A DNA stretch of 64,000 bases from assembly GCA_017631795.1 (NCBI GenBank), contig JAGBSO010000030.1, forward strand, positions 1 to 64,000, read 5' to 3'. Positions 54,094-62,240 of the stretch are shown piece after piece; positions within the stretch are counted from its first letter, which is position 1, and each line of letters begins with the position of its first letter. The position numbers were made by a program, and so were the translations under genes. The notes under the pieces are model-generated. The model did not search any database. It had not been told where the DNA came from and saw only the letters and a program-made list of their open reading frames with translations. This DNA comes from Clostridia bacterium (GTDB taxonomy: Bacteria; Bacillota; Clostridia; Oscillospirales; Acutalibacteraceae).

Positions 54094-54127
54094 AATTAAA
54101 CCTCCGTATATTTTAATTTGTTAAATA

Positions 54128-54835
54128 TCAGTCAACAACAAGAGTACCGATGTTTTCGCCTGTAACAGCTCTGAAAATATTTTCGGGATCCTGAAGATTG
54201 AATACAAGAATGGGGATGTTGTTGTCTTTGCAGAGTGCAGCAGCAGTGCTGTCCATAACACCATATCCTTTTTCAACAACATCAGCATGAGTGAGTGTAT
54301 CAAACTTGACAGCATCATCAAACTTGTTGGGATCTTTGTTGTAAACACCGTCAACATTTGTTGCTTTAAGCATAACATCAGCTTTGATTTCAGCAGCCCT
54401 GAGAGAAGCAGCAGTGTCTGTGCTGAAGAAAGGTGAACCTGTGCCGCAGCCGAAGATTACAACTCTGCCTTTTTCAAAATGTCTGATAGCTTTGTTTCTT
54501 ATGTAGGGTTCTGCGATCTGACGCATTTCGATAGCAGTCTGCACTCTTACGGGAACATCCATTGCTTCAAGAGTGTCTGCAAGAGCAAGTGAGTTCATTG
54601 TTGTTGCAAGCATACCGATGTGGTCAGCTCTTGTTCTGTCCATATTGCCGCTGGATCTTCCTCTCCAGAAGTTTCCGCCGCCGACAACGATACCTATCTG
54701 AACGCCGATATCGGTGCATTTTTTTATGATTTCACAAACGCTTTCAACAGTATTGAAGTCGATGCCCTGCTTTTTGTCGCCTGCAAGAACTTCACCGCTG
54801 AGCTTCAAAAGAATTCTGTTATATTTTCTGTCCAT
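54128..54835 (-). CDS. pyrH: UMP kinase
   Basis: A 236-residue hexameric kinase phosphorylating UMP to UDP. Motifs [38 protein letters not shown] and the late [13 protein letters not shown] are characteristic. I set the start at ATG 54835 with GGAGG upstream, giving the normal length; a longer frame starts 19 residues earlier inside the leader. It heads the pyrH-frr-uppS-cdsA-dxr-rseP-ispG operon. Confidence 0.96.
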   Translation of the reverse strand: MDRKYNRILLKLSGEVLAGDKKQGIDFNTVESVCEIIKKCTDIGVQIGIVVGGGNFWRGRSSGNMDRTRADHIGMLATTMNSLALADTLEAMDVPVRVQTAIEMRQIAEPYIRNKAIRHFEKGRVVIFGCGTGSPFFSTDTAASLRAAEIKADVMLKATNVDGVYNKDPNKFDDAVKFDTLTHADVVEKGYGVMDSTAAALCKDNNIPILVFNLQDPENIFRAVTGENIGTLVVD

Positions 54836-54873
54836 GAAAGAGAATACCTCCGTCTGATCAATGGTTTTTTTAT

Positions 54874-54902
54874 ATTTTACATTATTTTTCACATTCTGTA
54901 AA
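54874..54902 (-). promoter_or_regulatory. Sigma-A promoter for the pyrH operon
   Basis: Minus-strand TTTACA (54897-54902), 17-base spacer, TAAAAT (54874-54879), about 40 bases upstream of the pyrH start. Confidence 0.6.
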
Positions 54903-54920
54903 GAGTATTATCAATAATTA

Positions 54921-54949
54921 TTGACTATTTTGAAAAAAAAGTATATACT
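54921..54949 (+). promoter_or_regulatory. Sigma-A promoter for the APH-family kinase
   Basis: TTGACT (54921-54926), 17-base spacer, TATACT (54944-54949), 43 bases upstream of the ATG at 54993. Divergent from the pyrH promoter. Confidence 0.6.
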
Positions 54950-54992
54950 TATAAAGGTTTAATATTTATATTACTGAAAGGACTTATATAAA

Positions 54993-56111
54993 ATGGCTAT
55001 TATTGAAGAAAAACTCCCTTCTACCATAGATGAAATACTTGAGGCATATGACCTTGAGAGTGAAATGTCTGATTGGGGAATGATCCGTGCAGGACACATT
55101 AACCGTACTTATCATATAACATTCCGGAACGGCGAGAAAAGATTGTTGCAGAAAATCAATACAATCGTTTTTAAAAAACCGCTTGAGCTTATGGACAATG
55201 TTGTACGTGTGACTGATTATCTGCGTGAAAAAATTGCAGAAGAAGGCGGAGACCCCGAAAGAGAAACACTCAGAGTATTCCTGACACGTGACGGTAAGAA
55301 TTGCTATTGTGATTCAAAGGGCGGATACTGGAGATTCTATAATTTTGTTGAAAATGCGTTTTCATATGATTCAATTGAAAATGATGACCTGTTTTACAGA
55401 GCAGGTGCTGCATTCGGTAATTTTCAGTCACAGCTTGCCGATTTCCCCGGTGAAACACTTTTTGAAACAATTCCCGATTTCCATCACACTTATAAGAGAT
55501 TTCTCAATCTCAAGGCTGCTGCAGAAAGAAATGCTGCAGGCCGCCTGAATGAGGTTGCAGAAGAACTCAGATTTGCATACGACAGGGAAGAAGATACAAA
55601 GATTGTTGTTGACCTTATCGAAAAAGGTGAAATCCCCGTACGTGTGACACATAACGATACTAAACTCAACAACATCATGTTTGACAGCGAAACAAAGAAA
55701 CCTGTCTGTGTGGTTGACCTTGATACTGTTATGCCCGGTTCAGCACTTTATGATTTCGGCGATGCTATCCGTTTCGGTGCAAGTACAGCTGCTGAGGATG
55801 AAAAGGATCTTTCAAAGGTTTCAATGGATCTTCATCTTTATGAAAAATATGTGCAGGGATTTCTTTCAACAGCAGGTAAGAGTCTTACAGAAAAAGAAAT
55901 TGAATTTCTTCCTTTCTCAGCAAAGCTTCTTACTTTTGAATGCGGTATGAGATTCCTCACAGACTATCTTGACGGTGATGTATATTTCGGCACAGCATAT
56001 CCCGAGCATAATCTCGACAGATGCCATACACAGTTCAAGCTTGTTGCTGATATGGAACAGAAATTTGAAGAAATGAAGAGAATTACTGCGGATGCTTATA
56101 AAAACATATAA
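54993..56111 (+). CDS. APH-family kinase, N-acetylhexosamine-kinase-like
   Basis: A 372-residue aminoglycoside-phosphotransferase-fold kinase. Catalytic HNDTKLNNIMFD and DFG-like VVDLDTVMPGS give the active site. The opening AGHINRTYHI resembles NahK-type N-acetylhexosamine 1-kinases, which act on GlcNAc/GalNAc from mucin glycans, rather than antibiotic kinases. Normal length. AAAGGA precedes the ATG. A membrane-protein gene follows after 12 bases. Confidence 0.78.
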   Translation: MAIIEEKLPSTIDEILEAYDLESEMSDWGMIRAGHINRTYHITFRNGEKRLLQKINTIVFKKPLELMDNVVRVTDYLREKIAEEGGDPERETLRVFLTRDGKNCYCDSKGGYWRFYNFVENAFSYDSIENDDLFYRAGAAFGNFQSQLADFPGETLFETIPDFHHTYKRFLNLKAAAERNAAGRLNEVAEELRFAYDREEDTKIVVDLIEKGEIPVRVTHNDTKLNNIMFDSETKKPVCVVDLDTVMPGSALYDFGDAIRFGASTAAEDEKDLSKVSMDLHLYEKYVQGFLSTAGKSLTEKEIEFLPFSAKLLTFECGMRFLTDYLDGDVYFGTAYPEHNLDRCHTQFKLVADMEQKFEEMKRITADAYKNI

Positions 56112-56123
56112 GGAGACCTGCAG

Positions 56124-56843
56124 ATGAGAAAAAGTGATATTGCAAAAGGTCTTGACCTGAAGGCCACTTCCATTTTTATCGCAACAGTAACAGCCCTTGC
56201 CGTAAACTCTCTTCTTAACAATTTTACACGTGTTTTTGATATGCATTTGGTTGTAAAAGTTCTGATAGCTGTTTTTGTTGCGGTTTTCAGTTTGTTTTCC
56301 TGCGTAATGATTGTCAGAGGTTTTGCTACGGTAGATAAAGCTTGCAAACTCAGCGAGAAAAATGAGAATTTTTACATGGGTAGAAATCTTACAATTTTTT
56401 CCGTAATCTGCATTGTTTTTACAGTTGTTTTATTTGTTGCCGTATTGTTATTCAGTAAGTTTATTGCAGAGTATAATTCTGCTGAAGGTCTTACTGCTTC
56501 TGATGTTCAGGCAAGAAATAATATTCTTGTTCTGACAGCAGTTATAAACATTGTAATGCAGTTTTTTGCTGTTTCAACACCATTCATTTTTTATCTTTGG
56601 AAAATATATAAGCTGACACCTGAAAGCAAAAAAATAAGTAATTTTGCACTGCTTGCAATGATTATTTTTGTGGTTCATCTGGTTATCAGTATTCTTAATT
56701 CCGTGTATTCAATAAGAGGCGTAGAAAATAGTTTCCTGCCGGGCTTTACAGGAATTCTCAATACAGTAAAATATCTTGTATTGCTTGCATTCTTTATGAT
56801 AAGAAGAAAACATCTTCTTTCAATTCCCGAAGAAACAGAATAA
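56124..56843 (+). CDS. Hypothetical multi-pass membrane protein
   Basis: A 239-residue protein with about five or six hydrophobic segments and no recognised family. AAGGAGA precedes the ATG, 12 bases after the kinase stop, so it is in the same transcript. A strong terminator follows. No function can be inferred beyond a possible link to the sugar kinase. Confidence 0.68.
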   Translation: MRKSDIAKGLDLKATSIFIATVTALAVNSLLNNFTRVFDMHLVVKVLIAVFVAVFSLFSCVMIVRGFATVDKACKLSEKNENFYMGRNLTIFSVICIVFTVVLFVAVLLFSKFIAEYNSAEGLTASDVQARNNILVLTAVINIVMQFFAVSTPFIFYLWKIYKLTPESKKISNFALLAMIIFVVHLVISILNSVYSIRGVENSFLPGFTGILNTVKYLVLLAFFMIRRKHLLSIPEETE

Positions 56844-56856
56844 ATGATAAAATTAA

Positions 56857-56887
56857 AACCGTGTCTTGCATAACGCAAGACACGGTT
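56857..56887. terminator. Bidirectional terminator
   Basis: Perfect 13-base stem AACCGTGTCTTGC / GCAAGACACGGTT with a short loop, then a T-run on the plus strand. It separates the membrane protein gene from the convergent sugar isomerase gene. Confidence 0.87.
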
Positions 56888-56899
56888 GATTTTTTTTCT

Positions 56900-57664
56900 T
56901 TATCCGAGCTTTTTCATATATTCAAAAGCTTCTTTACTTGATTGCATTGCATCAACAGACCAGTTATTGTCCTGTTCAAACATGATGTAGGGTATTCCCA
57001 TTTCTTTTGCAGTTTCATAACAAGCAGGAAGATCAACAACGCCTTTTCCAAGTTCTGTGAATGCCCAGGGGTGATCCTGACCTTCCACGGGATTATAGTC
57101 CTTGAAATGAAGAACTTTAACTCTGCCTTGCATTTTCTTAAGATACTCTGCAGGATTTTCACCGGCAATCTGAAGCCATGCAACGTCAGGGATGAACCAT
57201 AACAGGTCTGAGTCAAGTTCAAGCATTCTGTCAAGAATTGATTTTTCTCCGAAAAGCTTTAAATCAAAATCGTGATTGTGGTATGCAAGATGCACACCTC
57301 TTTCACGCATTCTCTTTGCCACGGGAATAAGATCAGCAAGGAATTTTTCAACACCTTCTTCTGTTCTTTCGTATTCACCGGGCATTGCACCGATTCCGAG
57401 ACAGTCACAACCGAGATTTATGTGTTCATCGATAACTGCGTCTGTTTCTTTCATCATTCTTTCGAAAGATGTATGAGTTACGCATACTGTCATGCCGTAT
57501 TTTTTTACTGTTTCGGCAAGTTCATTCCAGTCGACCTTGCCGATTCCCGAAATCTGAATATCTTTAACTCCCCATGAAGCAAGTTCTGCGAGAGTTTTGT
57601 CAATATCTTCAATTGTTTTGCAGTAGTCACGTATTGTGTATGACTGTATACCGACTTTAATCAT
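56900..57664 (-). CDS. Sugar phosphate isomerase/epimerase-family TIM barrel
   Basis: A 254-residue TIM-barrel protein of the AP-endonuclease-2/xylose-isomerase-like group. Metal ligands are suggested by HLAYHNHDFDL, WFIPDVAWLQIAG, VLHFKDYN and the final YIMFEQDNNW. It differs from the 14793 paralogue. AAGGAG precedes the ATG, and it starts 12 bases after the stop of the secreted lipase, so the two share a transcript. Substrate unknown; sugar or inositol derivatives are typical. Confidence 0.85.
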   Translation of the reverse strand: MIKVGIQSYTIRDYCKTIEDIDKTLAELASWGVKDIQISGIGKVDWNELAETVKKYGMTVCVTHTSFERMMKETDAVIDEHINLGCDCLGIGAMPGEYERTEEGVEKFLADLIPVAKRMRERGVHLAYHNHDFDLKLFGEKSILDRMLELDSDLLWFIPDVAWLQIAGENPAEYLKKMQGRVKVLHFKDYNPVEGQDHPWAFTELGKGVVDLPACYETAKEMGIPYIMFEQDNNWSVDAMQSSKEAFEYMKKLG

Positions 57665-57676
57665 ATCAAAAACTCC

Positions 57677-59218
57677 TTAGATAAACTTTGCAAGGAAATT
57701 CTTGACAGCGTCAATAAACATCTTGAAGAAATTCATAATTTTTGCAAGCATGCCGTTCTCTGCTTTTTCATCGCTGCCGTATTTTCCTGTATCGTTTTCT
57801 TCAGTAAGAGGAACGATTTCTTCATCAATGCTGATAAGGAACTGAGGATATGTCTCTGAATCAGAAACTGTGGGCTGTTCTTCAGATGCAAAAATGAATC
57901 TGATAAGTTCCCACTGCGCAGCAGTGTGGTCTGCGTGCATAAGGTCTTTTATAAACCATGTGTATTCGGGATATGCAGCAGTTGAAGCATCGATCATGTT
58001 GTCTGCTGAAATATGGTTATGACCGCAGTCTTCAGCCTGAACATAATCAGCACCGAGAGTTTCGTTTGCAAGAGCACATGTTGCACCGAATGAAGTGTAA
58101 ACAGTGTCAATAACCATGTCACCGATGTTGAGCTGACTTACGCATACGGGAGGAATTGTGCTGCCGTATTTTGATATAATTGCAAGATGACCGCCGTTTT
58201 CGATAACACCGTCAAGGATTTCCTTGTTCTGCCCCTGAACGTTGTGATAGTAATCAATCTTTGCAATGAATTCATCACTTACATTGTCACCGATAAGAAG
58301 ATCTTTTGCATCTTCATACATGTTGTAGGGAACAACAGACCATATGCCGGGCATTCTTGCGAATGTTGTCTTGAGACCTTTTTCAAATACATCATCAAGA
58401 ATTGCATAGTTGAGTTCTTCTGCAATGTCAAGAACGTTACCGAGAACGCCTGCAGCCTGAAGAACATCGATAAGCGCTTTTACAAGTTTGTCTGAGAAGC
58501 TGTCGCCGAGCATTGTTTTAAGGAATGCGATCATGCCGTCTTCGTTGAAAGCAATCTGACCGCTGAAAGGTTCACCACAGGTTGAAACACCGTTGAATGC
58601 ACCTGAAAGGATAACAACATCCTTTACATCTTCATAGCCGAAATCGTGGAGATATGTAGTAACAACACATGAACCCATGCTGAAACCCACAAGATTTACT
58701 TTTTCTGCACCTGTTGTGTCTTTGACAAGCTTGACAAGGTCGTTGAGCTGTGCTGCAACAGTCTGCATATCCATACGCCAGTCGTAGCTGAAATAAACAA
58801 CTTCTTCAGCGTCAAAACCGAGATTGACTGTATTTTTTGCAATTTCACCGCTGAGAATCTCTTCTGCAGTGGGGAATTCGTAAGCAGAAGTTGTGGGGTA
58901 TACGGGGTTACCGTTTTCGTCACATGCCATACCGTCGAAAATTGTTACGAGAGCTTCGCACAAAGGCTCACTTACTTCTTCGTAATTACCGCTTGCAAGA
59001 GCACCCATAAGAGGTAATGCTGCCTTTGAGACACCGCTGATGATTGCATCTGTTGCGGGAGGGAATACTGTTTCGCCTGTTTCTGTATTGACAGTGTTGG
59101 ATGAACCGATGCCGTCAACAAAAATAACGGGAGTTACATCTTCCTTGGCAAATGCAAGAACGGAAGATGCGGAGATTATCATCATTACTGATAATAAAAC
59201 ACATAAGAATTTTTTCAT
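57677..59218 (-). CDS. Secreted LCAT-like lipase/acyltransferase
   Basis: A 513-residue exported alpha/beta-hydrolase. Signal peptide about 1-24 (AFA-KE). The oxyanion region is IFVDGIGSSN, the nucleophile elbow is VGFSMGS (Ser180) and a His lies in DCGHNHIS; layout and length recall the lecithin:cholesterol-acyltransferase-like group. The protein ends in a hydrophobic/amphipathic helix (KIMNFFKMFIDAVKNFLAKF). I set the start at ATG 59218 with AAAGGAG upstream; a longer frame enters the promoter. It precedes the isomerase gene. Confidence 0.85.
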   Translation of the reverse strand: MKKFLCVLLSVMMIISASSVLAFAKEDVTPVIFVDGIGSSNTVNTETGETVFPPATDAIISGVSKAALPLMGALASGNYEEVSEPLCEALVTIFDGMACDENGNPVYPTTSAYEFPTAEEILSGEIAKNTVNLGFDAEEVVYFSYDWRMDMQTVAAQLNDLVKLVKDTTGAEKVNLVGFSMGSCVVTTYLHDFGYEDVKDVVILSGAFNGVSTCGEPFSGQIAFNEDGMIAFLKTMLGDSFSDKLVKALIDVLQAAGVLGNVLDIAEELNYAILDDVFEKGLKTTFARMPGIWSVVPYNMYEDAKDLLIGDNVSDEFIAKIDYYHNVQGQNKEILDGVIENGGHLAIISKYGSTIPPVCVSQLNIGDMVIDTVYTSFGATCALANETLGADYVQAEDCGHNHISADNMIDASTAAYPEYTWFIKDLMHADHTAAQWELIRFIFASEEQPTVSDSETYPQFLISIDEEIVPLTEENDTGKYGSDEKAENGMLAKIMNFFKMFIDAVKNFLAKFI

Positions 59219-59249
59219 AAGGACCGCTCCTTTATAATTATTCATTTTT

Positions 59250-59277
59250 ATTATAACATTTTGTATCCAAAAATCAA
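59250..59277 (-). promoter_or_regulatory. Possible sigma-A promoter for the secreted lipase
   Basis: Minus-strand TTGATT (59272-59277), 16-base spacer, TATAAT (59250-59255), 31 bases upstream of the ATG at 59218. Confidence 0.5.
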
Positions 59278-59320
59278 TACTGATTTTGAAATAATATACA
59301 TTGCACATTTGTGCATAAAA

Positions 59321-59344
59321 AAATCCCGTGCTTCCACGGGATTT
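59321..59344 (-). terminator. Terminator after the SGNH hydrolase pair
   Basis: Ten-base perfect stem AAATCCCGTG/CACGGGATTT around a four-base loop, with an A-run just before it on the plus strand, so the minus strand gives a T-run. It ends the tandem SGNH transcript. Confidence 0.82.
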
Positions 59345-59356
59345 TAATTTTAATAT

Positions 59357-60676
59357 TTACTTTATGTATGAATAGAATTCTGCTGCAACCTGAGTTTTTG
59401 TAGCAGGAGCAAACACAGTGTTTGTCTTGAAGCTCTGCGCAATGAATTTGAAAATATTGAAAAGATCATTGATTGTCTTGTTTTCTGCTGTGAAGAAAGC
59501 TGCAAGTTTTACTTCAAGAAGTGATACAGCCTTTGTGCTTGTTGAAGCAGGATAAGATGCGTTGAAGTTGCTTATAAATGCTGTAAAATCAGCTTTTGTC
59601 ATTGCAGCATCACCATTGAATTTCTTGTCAGCAGTGCCGTCCATCAGACCGTTGATATACATGTATTCAACTGCCTTGTAGTCATCGCTTGATGCGTTGA
59701 TGTCTGTAAGGTCAAATCTTGCATCGGGAAGAGCTTCGAGAATTCTGTCTGCGATATATCTGTTACCTGCAACGTTGGGATGTGAAACTTCAACGATTGT
59801 ACCTGCTGTATCAACATAGATATAACCGAATTTTTCCTTTGATGCAATCATTGTCTGATTTGCGTAGTCAATAATCATCTGTTCAACATAAGCCTTGAGA
59901 GGTTCTGATTCAACAACCACATCGGGAGCTTCCTTTGTTGTTGAATACTTTGAACTGTACATACCTACAACTACAAGTGTAACATCGGGATTGAGATCGT
60001 AGATATCCTGAATAAGATAATCCCAGTTTTCTTTGTATGTGCCGAAACCATACATAACTGCTTCGGGAATTGCTTCAATGAGTTCATCAATGGCATTCAT
60101 CTTGTGCGCAATGTCTACGATTTCTGCAATAATATTATCGTCGAAAGATGCTGTTGTAAGATAATTTCTGAGTTCTTCGACGAATTCATCGGGAAGCTTG
60201 TTGCTGTCCTGAATTTCTGTCATAACCCAACCGAGATATGCACCCCAGTCGTTGCCGCCGATGCCGAGAGTGATGATGTCTGCTTCAGAAACTTCTCGTC
60301 TGATGTCAGGAATCATAAGCTCGATCATCCAGCCGGGAGTGTTGGGAATTGCATTGAAAAGATACTTGTCGTTGGGTCTGTAATCATCCTCGAAAATGTA
60401 TCTCATTTCAAGTGTTCTGAAACCGGGGCATGCAAGGGGAACAAGCTCTGCACCAAGATCCTGAGCAAGGAAGTCTGAGTAAGAATCGGGAGCAAATGTG
60501 AATTCTGTATTTCTGTAAGCAAAGTCAGTGTAACCGCTTGCGATACTGTCACCGAGAAGTACATATTTGTCGTACTTGTGGTAGACCTTTTCGCTGTCAG
60601 CAGCAAAGCATACAGATGAAGATGAAATGAGAATAAGTGCAAGAATTACTGCCAATGTTCTTTTTAATGTTTTCAT
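59357..60676 (-). CDS. Secreted SGNH hydrolase with SLH-like C-terminus (copy 1)
   Basis: A 439-residue exported esterase. Signal peptide about 1-25. The SGNH motifs are VLLGDSIASG (Ser44), a Gly region FACPGF-like (PLACPGF), GGND (in IGGNDWGAYL) and EVSHPNVAG. The catalytic Asp three residues before the His is Glu here. Residues about 320-439 hold the pattern YKAVEYMYINGLMDGTADKK and MTKADFTAF, and a final ATKTQVAAEFYSY, which look like divergent SLH repeats that bind wall polymer. It is about half identical to the neighbour at 60691 by eye. AGGAGG precedes the ATG. Confidence 0.84.
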   Translation of the reverse strand: MKTLKRTLAVILALILISSSSVCFAADSEKVYHKYDKYVLLGDSIASGYTDFAYRNTEFTFAPDSYSDFLAQDLGAELVPLACPGFRTLEMRYIFEDDYRPNDKYLFNAIPNTPGWMIELMIPDIRREVSEADIITLGIGGNDWGAYLGWVMTEIQDSNKLPDEFVEELRNYLTTASFDDNIIAEIVDIAHKMNAIDELIEAIPEAVMYGFGTYKENWDYLIQDIYDLNPDVTLVVVGMYSSKYSTTKEAPDVVVESEPLKAYVEQMIIDYANQTMIASKEKFGYIYVDTAGTIVEVSHPNVAGNRYIADRILEALPDARFDLTDINASSDDYKAVEYMYINGLMDGTADKKFNGDAAMTKADFTAFISNFNASYPASTSTKAVSLLEVKLAAFFTAENKTINDLFNIFKFIAQSFKTNTVFAPATKTQVAAEFYSYIK

Positions 60677-60690
60677 GTGTATTCCTCCTG

Positions 60691-62007
60691 TTATCTGATA
60701 TATGAATAAAACTCTGCTGCAACCTGCATTCTTGTAGCGGGTGCAAAAGCATCATTTATAAAGGAAAGCTTTGCAAAATATGAAAGAAGATTGAAAAGAT
60801 CGTTCACAGTCTTGTTTTCAGCAGTGATGAATGCTGCAAGCTTTACTTCCAAGAGTGTTACCGGCTTGTCTGAGGTTGAAACCGGATAAACAGTGTTGTA
60901 ATTGTTCATGAGCGCTGAGAAATCAGCCTTTGTGATATTTGCACTGCCGTTGAATGTCTTGTCTGCAGTTGCATTCATAAGGCCGTTCAGATACATATAT
61001 TCAACTGCCTTGTAATTTGCCTGACCTGCCTTGATGTCTGTAAGGTCAAATCTTGCATCGGGAAGTTCTTCAAGGATTCTGTCTGCAATAAATCTGTGAC
61101 CGGCAACAGTAGGATGGGATTCCTCAACGATAGTTCCCTTTGTGTCAACGAAAATATAACCGTATTTTTCCTGATTGCTCAGAACGTGTTCATTTCCGAA
61201 ATTAACAATATAGTTTTCGATTGCTGATGTGATCGGGTCTGATTCAATAATAACATCAGGCTCATCCTTTGTTGTCTTGTAATCGCCTGCGAACATACCG
61301 ATAGCCATAAGAGTTACATCAGGATTGTTTTCGTAAATGTACTCAACAATATAATTCCAGTTTGTACGCATATTTCTTACACCGTAGGACATAGCCTCGG
61401 GAAGAGCTGTTGCAAGTTCATCAAGAGCATTGCAGTAGTCTGCAATTTCAACAATCTTTTCAATGATGTTGTCTTCAAAAGATGCGTTTTTAAGGAATTT
61501 TTTCAGTTCGTTTCTGAACTCCTCTGGAAGCTTGTTCTCAAGCTGAACAGAAGCCATGATCCATGTAAGGTAAGCACCCCAGTCGTTACCGCCGATACCG
61601 ATTGTGATAAGATCTGCATCCTTGATAGCCTGACGGATGTAGGGTTTTGATGCCTCAAATGCTTCACGGGGAAGGCTCGGTACTGCATTGAAAAGACGGT
61701 CATCGCCTGCATAATTGTCATCGAGCATGTATCTGAGCTCGATTGTTCTGAAACCGGGACAAGCAAAGGGGAGAAGCTCTGCACCAAGATCCTTTGCGAG
61801 ATATGCAGCGTATGATTCTTCAACATAACAGAATTCACTGTAAACATCTCTGTAATCAGAGTAACCGCTTGCCTGACTGTCTCCGAGAAGAAGAACTTTT
61901 TCATAATTGTGATACTGTTTTGAATCGTCAGCAGCAAAACATACAAATGAAGAAGCACTCAGAACAAGCGCAAGAATAACAGCGAATATTCTTTTAAAAG
62001 TTTTCAT
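60691..62007 (-). CDS. Secreted SGNH hydrolase with SLH-like C-terminus (copy 2)
   Basis: A 438-residue paralogue of the gene just downstream, from a tandem duplication. Signal peptide about 1-25; LLLGDSQASG, IGGNDWGAYL and EESHPTVAG provide the SGNH site, again with Glu at the acid position. The same SLH-like tail is present (YKAVEYMYLNGLMNATADK, ITKADFSAL, ATRMQVAAEFYSY). I set the start at ATG 62007, preceded by AGGAGGT; a longer frame begins 13 residues earlier. It is the first gene of the two-gene unit, 14 bases before its neighbour. Confidence 0.84.
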   Translation of the reverse strand: MKTFKRIFAVILALVLSASSFVCFAADDSKQYHNYEKVLLLGDSQASGYSDYRDVYSEFCYVEESYAAYLAKDLGAELLPFACPGFRTIELRYMLDDNYAGDDRLFNAVPSLPREAFEASKPYIRQAIKDADLITIGIGGNDWGAYLTWIMASVQLENKLPEEFRNELKKFLKNASFEDNIIEKIVEIADYCNALDELATALPEAMSYGVRNMRTNWNYIVEYIYENNPDVTLMAIGMFAGDYKTTKDEPDVIIESDPITSAIENYIVNFGNEHVLSNQEKYGYIFVDTKGTIVEESHPTVAGHRFIADRILEELPDARFDLTDIKAGQANYKAVEYMYLNGLMNATADKTFNGSANITKADFSALMNNYNTVYPVSTSDKPVTLLEVKLAAFITAENKTVNDLFNLLSYFAKLSFINDAFAPATRMQVAAEFYSYIR

Positions 62008-62036
62008 TATTCTACCTCCTATAAAAATACATAATA

Positions 62037-62065
62037 ATAGTATCATCTTCCTTTTTTTTTGTCAA
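62037..62065 (-). promoter_or_regulatory. Sigma-A promoter for the SGNH pair
   Basis: Minus-strand TTGACA (62060-62065), 17-base spacer, TACTAT (62037-62042), about 30 bases upstream of the ATG at 62007. Confidence 0.6.
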
Positions 62066-62177
62066 CAGAAGCCGTCAGGTGTCCGGAAATTTTACACTTA
62101 TGACAAAAAGTTGTAAAGATTCGTTTGTGTTGGCTTGAAATATCTGATGCATATTTTATATTAATAATAAAAAGTTC

Positions 62178-62206
62178 TTGCATAATTATGAAAATAATAG
62201 TATAAT
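62178..62206 (+). promoter_or_regulatory. Sigma-A promoter for metG
   Basis: TTGCAT (62178-62183), 17-base spacer, TATAAT (62201-62206), 34 bases upstream of the ATG. The short leader leaves no room for a T-box. Confidence 0.65.
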
Positions 62207-62240
62207 ACATCATGTATAACTTTACGGAGGACTATGTATA

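Noticed and set aside
62207..62240. T-box riboswitch upstream of metG
   Set aside because: The leader from the promoter to the ATG is only about 35 bases and lacks the T-box sequence.
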